The notes under the pieces: model-generated
What the model saw: the letters and a program-made list of their open reading frames with translations, nothing else
The model's database searches: none
Told to the model about the DNA's origin: nothing
Origin: Telopea speciosissima
Lineage: Eukaryota > Streptophyta > Magnoliopsida > Proteales > Proteaceae
Reading direction: 5' to 3'
Assembly (NCBI RefSeq): GCF_018873765.1
Contig: NC_057920.1
Location: 48,596,828 to 48,660,827 of the forward strand
Length of the DNA stretch: 64,000 bases
Program-made: the position numbers and the translations under genes
Part shown: positions 21,012 to 32,787 of the stretch, in pieces
How positions within the stretch are numbered: the stretch's first letter is position 1
Layout of the letters: each line of letters begins with the position of its first letter

Positions 21012-21365
21012 ACTACGACTGTGTTTGGTATCCATTATCATAATGCATTCTAGGTTGAGAACACATTCTGGAAAGCCATTTGGTATAAGTTCTCATTCTT
21101 AAAACTTGGAACTCCCCCATAATGAGGCCTGTTCTGGAATGAGACATTAAATCTATTCCGAAATTCACGTTTTGTAATGTGAGCACTCTTGATGCCGTGA
21201 ACAACATCAAGGATGGAGCTCTTGACCTCACGTCATGGCGATTATGAACAAACTTCTGCGACTAAAACTTTTGTTCTTTGCGGCTTCTTTCAAACGACTT
21301 TGGAATGAGTTTTATATGAATTGTATCGAAGGAGTTTATGAATTTTATACCAAGCATGCGTAGTC
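21012..21365. repeat. Small MITE-like element
   Basis: The left end ACTACGACTGTGTTTGGTAT is matched by the inverted right end (reverse complement ACTACGCATGCTTGGTAT). Inside are further CATTCTGGAA/GGAATGAG words. About 350 bp, non-coding. The TGTTTGGTAT-type termini recall hAT-like MITEs; the superfamily is not certain. Confidence 0.45.
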
Positions 21366-21452
21366 CAGTCCACCTACCCGGGTTCTAATTCATTTCTTGG
21401 ACTATGGCTGGGCCAGTGTAGGACGAGATGAAAGTGAAAGCATTATTATGAA

Positions 21453-22199
21453 TCAATCAATATACACATCATAGGTGTAAAACTCATGATGTGGATTGTC
21501 TTTGTTCCATACACAAACAAATTTGAGAAATTTATTGCTCATCTCCCCAAAGATTAATTCAGCCGGAGATGGTGGTAGGGCAACATGCCTTGCAACTTCA
21601 AGTAATGAGGGTGGGATTGATTGGTGAAAAGGGTCTCTTCCAAGTGTGTCTTGAGGAATGTCACTACTAACCTCGTGACTTATCTCATTTTCCAAATCAA
21701 AAGTTGATTCAAATAAGTTGAAGTCATCATTTCATGGGGTTCTTCTTCCAGATATTCATTGAACACTGGTGGTTTACTCAAATCAAGGACTGATTCAAGT
21801 TCCTCAATAAATTTATGTGTGTCGATGTGCACATCTAGGTAGTTATAAAAAATAGGATGTGGGTTCAGCTCAAGTTTTTTGGTATCAGCATAAACGATCG
21901 ACTGATAAAGCATATACCTCTTTTACCATTTGTAGTGGTTGTGGATGGTGTGACACTATTTACAATCTCTTGATCTTACATAGTATTTTTCGTGGACGAC
22001 GTGGCAGTGCTTGGAATTTTTTGATTCTCTCAATCTTACGAAGTACCTTTCCAATTAGCTGCACATCAAGAGATAAGGCGGCTAATTGTGTGTAGATTAC
22101 TACATCGATGTCTTTCAAAAGAGTCATGCGACTACCTCTACACTTGGGGACCATGATGAGTGATCCTCTCCTCCTAGGCACTAATACCAAATGATGCAA
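21453..22199 (-). pseudogene. Gag-like remnant of a minus-strand LTR element
   Basis: Broken minus-strand frames follow a primer-binding-site-like sequence (TTTGGTATTAGTGCC on the minus strand, about 22177-22191, similar to the initiator-Met tRNA site TGGTATCAGAGC). Frames: 22199-21960, basic, with LPRRPRKILCKIKRL; 21913-21680 with LDLSKPPVFNEYLEEE; 21695-21453 ending FYTYDVYID. The LDLSKPP-F--YL motif recurs in the gag-like ORF of the Athila-like element (28750-28930: VDLSKPPRFDDF, IDLNKPPIFYDYLDE), so the two are probably related. No enzyme domains are present. Confidence 0.45.
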
Positions 22200-22754
22200 T
22201 CACCCTCACAAGACTGCTTAAACTCGGATCGATAGAGTACTTGCACTTTTAAAAGTAACACAAATTTCTAGAAGAATGACCTTCAGTCAGTAAATCTGTG
22301 ATATCTCTCTGCTCAAATATTATATTAGGATGATTAAAATTGTGTTTTGAAGCTAAGAGATGGGGCTATAACTTTTATGAAATAGTATTTTCTCAAATTC
22401 CAAACAAAAAAGGGTCAAAATGGAATGTTAAGGGACTGTTCCTGCCTAGGTCCGAATTTGAGAATTGAAATTGGCTTCAAGTTTCAACACTTCAAGGTTG
22501 AATATTTGAGGCAATGACTCCAACTTTTCTAGGTTGAAAGGTACAGCTCTTCAAGGTTGAATGAAATCCCAACTCTTCAAGGAAGAGAGAAACTTAGCTT
22601 GGTTTTTATGGAGAACTCATCATGGTTCAAGTGTGCACTCAATGGATCAACAATGATTTTCATTTATCAAAATTCAACTTCCCTCTCCATTACATGAGAA
22701 TTGGACACTGTTTATAGGCCTTACAAATCATAGAAAAAGACAATCATGACCTTC
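22197..22754 (-). repeat. LTR fragment upstream of the gag-like remnant
   Basis: The DNA directly upstream of the PBS-like site on the minus strand should be LTR. It contains a CCTATAAACAGTG TATA-like box (about 22715) and ends ...GATTGCATCA before the PBS. It is cut off at 22754, where the chromodomain gypsy LTR begins. No partner LTR is seen. Confidence 0.4.
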
Positions 22755-25495
22755 TGTTACAACTGCACCCAAAATCCTAATATAAAATTGTAAATTTGTC
22801 TATGTATCAGATACTAGATCGATAATCCCAAATATACAAATGTATCAAGTTCAAAGCTAAACTATATTTAATTACATCCCAAACAAAGTAATGTTCAAAA
22901 CTCAATGGGCCTCAAGCCCACACTATGCCATTCCATACGCACATCCCTTGCAAGTACACTCAGAGCCATGTTCCTCCTCACTAGGAACACCCTAGGCATC
23001 GTATCCATCACCATACTGGTAAGTCAGCTTAACCTCGATCGGTTCCACTTGTCCTGCATCCACATCTAAAAAGAGAGGACCCTCAAGGGATGAGCTTCCA
23101 CGAAGCCCAGTGAGTGATTAAACCACACAAACAAGCATAATAACATATATGATGCACATGATGAATGAATGCATTCGTTGGTTTTCCCCTAACAACAAGT
23201 CTAAGTTTGGTCAAGTACTATCATAACACTCAGGCAACATCCTCAGCATTCGGTGCCATAAACCGGATGGTAGTCTGACGATGTCAAACCCATACCATTA
23301 TGGAAGCCTGTAGTCTCGGACTTCTCATTGACTTGTCTACAAACCCCCAATACAAACCACATCCTGATGTTCAACCTGAAATATCGATCAGTGCCTAAAC
23401 TTCACGGTGGGCTACCCAAAAAATATGGTCGTGACCCATGGGTATGCCCGCACCTAAACTCCTATCGGTAAGGGTTGTAGTACTGGGTATATCAAGCTTA
23501 ACCTATAAGCCACTACTGCAATGTGGGGGTATGCCAATGTGTAGCCTAGAGGTCGAGTCCATAGTGCCAAATCATGGTGGTTCTGCTATCCCCTCGCCCT
23601 TCTAGCTTACATGTAAGCACAAAATAATATGGCGGGTGTGATATTGAAGTCACAGTTGGCCGGTCACCACCCCACCTCATTCCACAATACACATGTCTCA
23701 ATCATTCATTATCCATAAACCATTCACATAACATACTCATGGCAATCACAAGTCCGATGCCTACTTACGACACTTGGATCCCATTACTAGTACTCATCAC
23801 ATAGCCACAGATTCATTTCATCATCATTTCACGTTTGATAATCACAACCATCATTCATTACACATTCATCATTCATATCAATTCCAAGATAAATATCCAA
23901 CCCTAATTGTCTAGCATTCAACATGATAGTTACTAAACACATATACCTCAATTCCACATTTAATAAGGATTCAACATCTACATAGCACATGATGAATGGA
24001 GGAAATGCATGAATGACATTCAAGAAATCATGGAAGAAACATTTTGAAATTAAGTCCAAGTGTCTAATCCATTCACAATCGTCGTCACGTGTGATCTTGG
24101 ATTTCATGAATGTGTACGCCCTTACAACAGATATAGGTTACCCTATAAAGTCACAATATAGGTGTAAAATGAGTGAGAGAAGGTCCGGAGACCAAGCTTT
24201 AAGTCAACCTACAAATGCAGCACATTTTGGTCTATGTAGATTGTGTTTGCGGATTATAGTTCCATCGTCCGCAGGCATCATCCGCAAGGGCCATTTCTGC
24301 TTAGCTAGGCTCGAATCCAATCTTGCCCTAATGCTATGGGAGTTGTAGGGGATCATTAGGGGGTATTATTAGCCTCCTAAAATGCTATTGATCATATGAA
24401 TTCAATCCAATTAAGATTCCCTAGGGGGAATTGGGTTCCAACATCAAGAATCTTTAAATTGGAGGTTTTACAGCGGGGTTTCATGGTAACCAAGCTGTGG
24501 AGCTGGGGTTGGTGATCCAAGGTCAGTAGTTGATGCTTCTCGTACAGTAGGGTAAGAATCCCTATGGTTTGGCTAAGGATTGGATGAATTCCAATCAAGT
24601 TCTAGTAAAAATAACTTAAAAATCATATAGGTTAGAGTGCTTACAATGCGGGTTAGCCTAGGACAGTAAGAGGGGGGTCTTCGAAGCTGAGTTTGAGCTA
24701 CAATCCTTCCTTCCCACGAGCTCCAAGGTTCAATGATAGTTGTTCAGCTAGCTGAGGTGAGGGATGAGGTCAAGGGCAGCTCCATTGGTGGTTGGGGCTT
24801 CCCTTCCTCTTCCTTCTTCTTCTGTTCTCCTTCTTCTTTCTCCTTCTCTCCTCTATCTTTGCTCTCCATGTTTTCTCTCTATTCTCAGGTGTTGGAAATG
24901 AGAGAAATGAGGAGGAGGCTAGGGTTTTGCCTAATTTAGCTAAGGGTTCAAGGGTATGTTTGGTTGGGATTGGTTTTAAACGTTTAGAATGTGTTTAAAA
25001 TTCTTTAGATTCCAAATAGGTCTTAGGTCAACCATCCTAGGGTTTAGTTAGATTAATTAGGTCACAAATAATCTAGAATAGCTTAAGGTTGAGCCCTAGG
25101 CTCGAGCCTAAGTAGACCAATAGCATATATTGTATTTCTGGGCTGTGTTAGCCTTTGCGGATGATGCTTGTGGATTATTTGTTGCATCATCCGCAGGTTG
25201 CCTAGCCATCATCCGCAGGGGCATCTTGAACTTGTGTCAACTCCAAATAGAGTGGGGTCTTATCAAAGGTATTTATACATGCAAGAGGGGTTTGAATGGC
25301 TAATGATAACATATAAAATATAATAAATGGGTTGGCTAATTGGATACTAAAATGCATACTAATCAAGGAATTTAAGGTTTGCTCACCTAGTCAAAGTCTT
25401 CCTTCGGAACTTCAAAGAATTTTCTCATTTCGATGCATACTTCATAGAGGCACCAAATATCAATGTTGCATGACACCAGATTCCTTCTTCGGTAC
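22755..25495 (-). repeat. 3' LTR of the chromodomain gypsy, distal part
   Basis: The left edge TGTTACAACTGCACCC (22755-22770) is an inverted near-match (14 of 16) to the other LTR edge at 32329-32344. It contains a TATA box on the minus strand (GTATAAATACC, about 25268-25278). Two patches carry repeated GCATCATCCGCAGG-type words (about 24245-24300 and 25155-25225). The rest is non-coding. Interrupted at 25495 by the Athila-like insertion; the last five bases, GGTAC, are the target duplication. Confidence 0.65.
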
Positions 25496-27185
25496 TGATG
25501 AGCACATCTATGTGTGAAATCTTAGGACATAAAACATATATCTTACCACATTGGACAAAGTTACTCGGTACTTTCTTGTGCTTTTCAGGTTTTAGGTGAA
25601 TTCTTGTGAAAATAGAGGAGATGATGCTAAGAAAATATTTTTAAGTTATTTAGAGGTGTTAATGGCTTGGATACGTAGCCCATCAAGTCAGCTACGCAAC
25701 GGTTCAAACGGCACTTGATTCCGAGTTGAAACAAAGAAGTTACTGCCGTTTCCGTAACAAAGCACGAAAATGGTTTGTAGGGTTTTATTTGTAATTATTG
25801 TCAGTCGATTGGGGACAAAGTGAAGCAAATGTTTGGATTCTAGGGGCCTTAATGCAATAACCAGAAGTTATATTTCCTGTACCCGAAATATTCCATTTGG
25901 AGGGCTCTAGACAGTCCAACTTCAACTTAAGATATCTTGGGCTCCCGAACTCCAAATTGGACGAAATTTGCGTCTATTTTGGGGTGATTTTTCGGAAGGA
26001 ACACAATGGTGAGACCTATATAAGCACCCCAAACTCCACGTTTTCTGAAAGACAGAATGGATATTTTATTTATTCGTGAAGGAATCCTAGTCATCACCCT
26101 TACTCTCTCTCTCTCCAACTTCTCAAGGTCACTTCTGGAATTCTACTTGGGATAGATTTATTTTGAAAGATATTCTCTCACCTATGAAAAGTTGAAAAGT
26201 CAAAGATGCTTTGATTTTATTGCTTTGAGAAGATATCTACAAAGAAAAGGAAGCACTAGTTAGAATTGGAAGTTTACTTTTCTAGAAATAGAAGGTCTAT
26301 GTAAACAATCTTCTCTTCTTCTTCTTTCCTTTTTTTTTCTTTTTTTTTCTTAGGATTCAAGGCATTGTAAAAGAGGAAAGAGAAGAGAATATTCTTTTTT
26401 CTTAGGGAATTTTTCTCTTACACTTCCCTCTTCGCTCTTCTCCTCTCTTCCCCCTATAAATACCCCTTGCCCTTTGGCTTGTAACAAGTTAGTTTTTTAG
26501 TTTAGTTTTTAGTTAGTTTCTAGTTCAATTTTAATTCAGTTTTTTGGTGTAATTTTTACTTCATTCACTCAGTGAAATTTTCTCTTCTTTTCCTAGTTTT
26601 GATTTCAAGTTCTTAGTTTTGATTTCATAAGTCTAGTTTAATGGTTGTAATAGTTTTAGTTTAAAGCTTCCTAGTCTAAGTTCCTATGTTGATGACAAGA
26701 CATGGAGATTTAGAAGAGGAAGCCATGGTGAGTTTATTCAAGTATTCAAGCACATCAAGGTATCTCATTCTCTAAACCCTTAATCTCATTCTCCCTCTCC
26801 TTTATCTCTCTCTATCTTCTTCTTCTTCTCCCTCTATTTCTTTTATTTTTTTTTATATGGTTGTGGTTTGTGGATGCACTTTTATTCCCTTATTCATTTT
26901 TATGTGATTATTATGTGTGGCTGCATTTTTATTCCTTTCAATTTGCGTTAGTCTGATAGGTTAGATGTTTGTGTTAGGACGCCAATTTAATCCCTTAATT
27001 TTGTTAGATGTTTATGAGTTAGGATGCATTAATTTTTATTAATTTAATTAGTTTAATTTAATACTTTAATTTGGTTCACTTTGCATTACTTTTAAGTTAG
27101 TTAAATAGAGTGGCGTATATCTCCTCGTGTTCGACCCGTAGCTACGATTGACCCGTATGCTTGCGGTATTATTTTAACTCAAACA
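25496..27185 (+). repeat. 5' LTR of the Athila-like element
   Basis: 1690 bp. Promoter-like CTATAAATACCCC near 26454, pyrimidine-rich tracts after it, and end CGGTATTATTTTAACTCAAACA. It pairs with 30455-32142 nearly base for base. Confidence 0.9.
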
Positions 27186-27191
27186 AGTTTT

Positions 27192-27210
27192 TGGTGTCGT
27201 TGCCAGGGAC
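27192..27210 (+). promoter_or_regulatory. Primer-binding site (tRNA-Asp-like)
   Basis: TGGTGTCGTTGCCAGGGAC, six bases after the 5' LTR. It differs by single bases from the TGGCGCCGTTGCCGGGG site of Athila elements. It would prime minus-strand DNA synthesis. Confidence 0.75.
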
Positions 27211-27211
27211 A

Positions 27212-27774
27212 TTATTGACCACTTTATTTTTTTGATTTTTAAGTAATTCGAAGTGCTTTAGTTTCTTCTCTTTCTCCTCTTCTCTTAAAAAAAAAAAAAA
27301 AAAAAAAAAAAGGTTTTTGAAAACCTCTTCTTGTTTCTCTTCTGTTTCAAATAGTGTGCGCCCAATCTAAAGTCCTTCATATGCCCAAACCCAGCCAATC
27401 TTGGTGCCCCTTGATTTGTTGGGTGGTTTGGATTGGCATGTGACTTATCTTTGGAGGTGACTACTCTTGATAACAGGAAAGTGACATAGTGAGAGCGTTG
27501 GAAACATAAACGTATAGTAGTCCTCTACCCTACATCAGAATCCATTTGGAGTCGCCCGTAGGTGGCTCGTGAAGACTATACGGGTTCCCTTGCTGTCAAC
27601 CTATATGGCAACCTTACAGCTTTGGAACCATTGTTTCGATTTCTGAGGGATAGATGCACTATCTACCTTGGGCTCCCTCTTGTTTTTAGTAATTTTTTTT
27701 TCTAGTCTTTTATTTTTCTTTAAATTTTTTTTTATGGGAGACCTCAATTTGGGATAGGTGGTTAATTTAGAATA
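27212..27774. other. Leader of the Athila-like element
   Basis: Untranslated leader of about 560 bp with an A25 run at 27287-27311. No gene seen. Confidence 0.6.
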
Positions 27775-29043
27775 ATGGGAGATACACTTCCATATAAGAC
27801 TTTAGGGAAAAGATGGACCTATGCTAAGGCAACCATGATTTTGGATGAAATGTTTAAACAGGTTAGGGAAGCCAAAAGTATTGAGATAGAGAACAATTTT
27901 GCATCACCCCAGTACAATTTTGCTACCCAACCCAACTATGGGTTTTCGGGAAATTTTGATTTGTCATATCCCAAGACTATCAATGTTATGGAAGGATGCC
28001 CTAATCTTTATGGGGGTAGCAATGGTGATGAGAATGTGAGTCCTCAATTTCAATACAATTCTTTTGGCACTTATAATCACGGGTGGAGTGATCATCCCTA
28101 TTTCTCGTGGGATCAATGGAATAACCAAGCTGGACCACCCAATTTTCAATATCATGGTCAGTTTGGTCCTCCAATGCCCAACCCTCCATTGAATCTCAAT
28201 GGGCCACCTCTCCTTGAACTATACCACCAACCCCCTGAATTTCAGAACATGGGTGAGGAGGCTAGACTGAGTGAGCTTGAGAGAAACATAGCCCTTCTCA
28301 CAACAAATCACAATACCATGGAGAAACAACTCTCTCAACTGATCACCATGTTACAGGAGGAGGAAATGGGTACATTACCTAGTAAGCCTGAACCTAGTCT
28401 ATGTTACTAGATTCCTGTTCAGAATGAACCACCCCATCCCCAATTTAATGATATTGAAAGTCCACCACCCCAGTTTGAGGTTAATGAGAGTCATTCCCAA
28501 CAAGCTGCTTTTCATGATGATTTATTTGTTGAAATTGAGTCTCCTCAGGATATTAGTGAAGCGAGATTTGATGAGCTACTTGGGGAAGTCCAACTTTTTC
28601 CTGAAATTTCTGATTTTAGTGAGCCTAGTGTTTTTATTGATTTAGAATCAGATTTTCATGATAACATAGAAACCCAGGAGATTCAATATCCCCCTCTCTC
28701 TTTGGAAAACTTAGATAATTGTCATTTTGAGGATTCCATTGTCTTACATGTTGATTTGTCCAAACCTCCTAGGTTTGACGATTTTATTAAGGAGGACAAT
28801 GTTAGTCATAATGCCTTTCAAGCATATTTCCATGATCCTTATTTGGCAAACCAAGTTATGCAAAGAGCGGATAGTTGTATTGCTAGGATTGATTTGAATA
28901 AACCTCCAATTTTTTATGATTATTTAGATGAGGTTATTCATAATCCCTTTTATGCTTATTGTGATCCGTTTTTGGTTGGTTTTCAAAGAATGATAGGTGT
29001 TCTACATTGCAAATGGGAGAGAAGGGAAGGATTTATGGCCTGA
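27775..29043 (+). CDS. Gag-like ORF of the Athila-like element, split by one TAG
   Basis: A single frame from ATG 27775 to TGA 29041-29043 (422 codons), broken only by a TAG at 28408-28410. The first 211 residues are Asn/Gln/Gly/Pro-rich (YNFATQPNYGFSGNF, WDQWNNQAGPPNFQ) and end with a predicted coiled coil (LSELERNIALLTTNHN, then MEKQLSQLITMLQ), like Athila gag C-termini. After the TAG the frame stays open in acidic, Pro-rich sequence with two copies of a D-L-x-KPP-F-D motif (VDLSKPPRFDDF and IDLNKPPIFYDYLDE). It presumably packages the RNA. The lone stop may be a recent mutation or a readthrough site. There is no CCHC knuckle. Confidence 0.6.
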
Positions 29044-30454
29044 GTTTTATTGCCTTCATTTTTCACTGTCCCATGAGGATAGATTTTTCTATTGGATATT
29101 TATCAGTTGTGCTTAACTTCCGTATTATTTCTCGCTTTACTAAAATTCATGGTCGAGTGTTTTTTGGTTCAGAAGCTATTTCTCCATTTACTGGCCATGG
29201 ATTGAGACTTCTATTGCTGCTCATAGCACTTTTTGTAGAGCTCATGACTCTTCATGATCCTCTTTGTTGATTATATCTGATAAGCCCCTTCATCTCCTCC
29301 CTTGTCCTTATTTTTTTCTTTTATGCATGCATTGAGAACACTGCATGAATTAAGTGTGGGGGGGATGTTGGGCTTAATTAGTGAATTTTGATTGTGAAAA
29401 TAGTTTGGTTTTGTGCATATGTCTCTTTGATTGCAAAATGAGAGAGAGAGGGAATTAGGTGTCCTAGCATGCAAAATAATAAAAAATCCCTTTTCAAGGA
29501 CAGTCGTTGGTTTGTATCCGATGATGGGGATTGAGTTTGAAAATATGAACATTATTTCATTTGATGGCTAGATCCCTCTGTGTTTTATGAACCCTTTGAT
29601 CTTTTGGCTAGTAGTTGAGACCAATTTGATTGTGGCACGGCAAGGCATGAAAGTGAAAGTGACAAAAAAAAAAAAAAAAAAAAAAAAAGAAAAAGAAAAA
29701 GAAAAAAAAAACAAGAAACAGAAAAGAAAGTGGAATTCCTTAGGACTAGACAGGGCACTGTGCCTCATGAAGCAAGGTGACTTGCTCGAAATTCCTTGGA
29801 AGGAAACTCAAAAAACTCTTGCATCAATGTCTCAATGTGTTATGGATATATGCAATAAGCGAAACTACCAAGTATTTGGGTGTCTGGTGTATGCTCCACC
29901 ATGTCATTCAAAGAACAGTAGTGGAGTAGAAATAGAGTTTGTGGTTGAGAAAGAAAAAACTTTTGCCTTAATGCCTGAAAAAAAAAGAAGAAAGTATGGT
30001 CAACAATATTCAATGCCTAAGTCTTTGATTCCATCGATGCTATGGGAGGGTTTACTTGAAGGTGAGTAGTGTTCAGAAAATATGAGGAGATCCCTTGAAC
30101 TTGATGCATGCTTGTTACTTGAATTGATGTGGGGTGATAAAATTCAAGTGTGGGGGAACCTTTGGCTCCTTGATCTTTAGTTGAACACTTTTTGGGATTA
30201 TGTGCACTGTCCTACTTATGCCATGATTAAAATTTGCAGCATTCATTTACAATTGAATTTTGGGTGTATATTTACTGCAAACACCCACGAGACACAACTC
30301 GTCCACTAGGGGTAACCTAGGGGTTTAAAGGTTTGTTGCACATGCTATGTGCAACCGTGATTCCTACGAAAGTGAGTTAGGATTTTCTGCATTCTAGGTT
30401 AGTTTTTGTTTTTGCTTTACTTGAGGATAAGTAATGTTTAAGTGTGGGGGAATC
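29044..30454. other. 3' non-coding region of the Athila-like element
   Basis: No supported gene. An A-rich stretch (29664-29710) gives a spurious poly-Lys frame. Three copies of the polypurine-type word AAGTGTGGGGG occur at 29352, 30146 and 30440; only the last abuts the LTR. Confidence 0.65.
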
Positions 30455-32142
30455 TGATGAGCACATTTATGTGTGAAATCTTAGGGCATAAAGCATATAT
30501 TTTACCACATTGGACAGAGTTACTCGGTGCTTTCTTGTGCTTTTTAGGTTTTAGGTGAATTCTTGTGAAAATGGAGGAGATGATGCTAAGAAAATATTTT
30601 TAAGTTGTTTAGAGGTGTTAATGGCTTGGATGCGTAGCCCATCAAGTCAGCTTCGTAACGGTTTAAACGGCACTTGATTTCGAGTTGAAACGAAGAAGTT
30701 ATTGTTGTTTCCGTAACGAAGCACGAAAATGGTTTATAGGGGTTTATTTGTAATTATTGACAGTCGGCCAGGGACAAAGTGAAGCGAATGTTTGGATTCT
30801 AGGGGTCTTAACACAATAACCAGAAGTTATATTTCCTGTACCCGAAAGATTCCATTTGGAGGGCTCTGGACAGTCCAACTTCAACTTAAGATATCTTGGG
30901 CTCCCGAACTCCAAATTGGACGAAATTTGGTCTATTTTGGGTGATTTTTCGCAAGGAACACAATGGTGAGGCCTATATAAGCACCCCAAGCTCCACGTTT
31001 TCTGAAGGACAGAATGGATATTTTATTTATTCTTAAAGAAATCCTAGTCATCACCCTTACTCTCTCTCTCCTCCAACTTCTCAAGGGCACTTCTGGAATT
31101 CTACTTGGGATAGATTTATTTTGAAAGATATTCTCTCACCTATGAAAAGTTAAAAAGTCAAAGATGCTTTGATTTTATTGCTTGGAGAAGATATCTACAA
31201 AGAAAAGGAAGCACTTGTTAGAATTGGAAGTTTACTTTTCTAGAAATATAAGGTCTATGTAAACAATCTTCTCTTCTTCTTCTTTCTTTTTTTTTGTTTT
31301 TTTTTCTTAGGATTCAAGGCATTGTAAAAGAGGAAGGAGAAGAAAATATTCTCTTTTCTTAGGGAATATTTCTTCTACACTTCCCTCTTCTCTCTTCTCT
31401 TCTCTTCCCCCTATAAATAGCCCTTGCCCTTTGGCTTGTAACAAGTTAGTTTTTTAGTTTAGTTTTTAGTTAGTTTCTAGTTCAATTTTAATTCAGCTTT
31501 TTAGTGTAATTTTTGCTTCATTCACTTAGTAAAATTTTCTCTTCTTTTCCTAGTTTTGATTTCAAGTTCTTAGTTTTGATTTCATAAGTCTAGTTTAATG
31601 GTTGTAATAGTTTTAGTTTAAAGCTTCCTAGTCTAAGTTCCTTTGTTGATGACAAGACATGGAGATTTAGAAGAGGAAGCCATGGTGAGTTTATTCAAGT
31701 ATTCAAGCACATCAAGGTATCTCATTCTCTAAACCCTTAATCTCATTCTCCCTCTCCTCTATCTCTCTCTATCTTCTTCTTCTTCTCCCTCTATTTCTTT
31801 TATTTTTTTATATGGTTGTGGTTTGTGGATGCACTTTTATTCCCTTATTCCTTTTTATGTGGTTATTATGTGTGGCTGCATTTTTATTCCTTTCAATTTG
31901 CGTTAGTCTGATAGGTTAGATGCTCATGTGTTAGGACGCCAATTTAATCCCTTAATTTTGTTAGATGCTTATGAGTTAGGATGCATTAATTTTTATTAAT
32001 TTAATTAGTTTAATTTAACACTTTAATTTGGTTCACTTTGCATTACTTTTAAGTTAGTTAAATAGAGTGGCGTATATCTCCTCGTGTTCGACCCGTAGCT
32101 ACGATTGACCCGTACGCTTGCGGTATTATTTTAACTCAAACA
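30455..32142 (+). repeat. 3' LTR of the Athila-like element
   Basis: 1688 bp, TG...CA, matching the 5' LTR with scattered substitutions, and followed by the GGTAC target copy. Confidence 0.9.
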
Positions 32143-32147
32143 GGTAC

Positions 32148-32344
32148 TCCTCACTGTCAACAAATCTTCCCCACTCTCGGTTAAGGAATCTCTCTTCTAC
32201 CGGCTTTCCCATTCTTGGGTCCATGATCTTAGGTGTTGGTCTGAATGTCAGCTTAAATAGCTCGCCGGTGTAGGGAGTATGCCAAGCTACGCTACAACAT
32301 ATACACAAACTCAAATTAGTATGGATATGGGTGTAGGTGTAACA
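32148..32344 (-). repeat. 3' LTR of the chromodomain gypsy, proximal part
   Basis: The minus strand starts TGTTACACCTACACCC directly after the purine tract AGGTGGAGGGAA and runs into the Athila-like insertion at 32147. It continues beyond that insertion at 25495. Confidence 0.65.
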
Positions 32345-32389
32345 TTCCCTCCACCTTATAAGAATTTCTTCCTCGAAATTGACTTACCA

Positions 32390-32787
32390 TCTAGGTTGAA
32401 GAACTGAGGGAACTTCGCCTGCATCTCTGGCTTAGACTCCCAGGATGCTTCTTTGTTAGAATGGTTATTCCACCTCACCTTCACATAGGTAATGCGATGG
32501 TTACGGAGGTGGAGTATTTTTTAGTCTAATATCTTGGCCGACTATTCTGCATACGCTAGATTTTCTGCAAGCTCCGACAATTCTTGAGATAGTACATGAG
32601 TTGGATCTAGAATATACTTCCTCAATATGGATACGTGAAATATATTATGTACCCTTGCTAAGGTTGGAGGTAGTGCCAGCCTATAAGCCACCTGACCAAC
32701 GCGAGCCAAGATCTCGTAAGGTCCAATGAATCTTTGACTCAATTTTCTCTTCTTATCATTCCTCATCACCCTTTTAGCAGGTGACAT
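32390..32787 (-). pseudogene. Integrase C-terminus and chromodomain of the nested gypsy
   Basis: 32787-32542 encodes KRKLSQRFIGPYEILARVGQ, then LPPTLARVHNIFHVSILRKY, the conserved integrase C-terminal block of chromoviruses. After a stop and frame change, 32535-32390 reads LRNHRITYVKVRWNNHSNKE and ASWESKPEMQAKFPQFFNL, which fits a chromodomain with aromatic Trp positions. Chromodomains steer integration to particular chromatin. The frame is broken before the chromodomain. Confidence 0.7.

Larger units (their letters stand above)
25496..32142 (+). mobile_element. Complete non-autonomous Athila-like LTR retrotransposon
   Basis: Two LTRs (25496-27185, 1690 bp; 30455-32142, 1688 bp) start TGATGAGCAC and end TCAAACA. 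A perfect 5-bp target duplication GGTAC stands at 25491-25495 and 32143-32147. A primer-binding site TGGTGTCGTTGCCAGGGAC (27192) resembles the Athila tRNA-Asp site. The polypurine tract AAGTGTGGGGGA (30440-30451) abuts the 3' LTR. The internal 3.3 kb encodes one gag-like ORF and no protease, polymerase or integrase, so it must have relied on enzymes from another element. The LTRs differ by only a few percent by eye. Confidence 0.9.

Noticed and set aside
29587-30069. Plus-strand frame with a Lys-rich stretch
   Set aside because: Produced by the A-rich tract in the 3' non-coding region of the Athila-like element; no domain.
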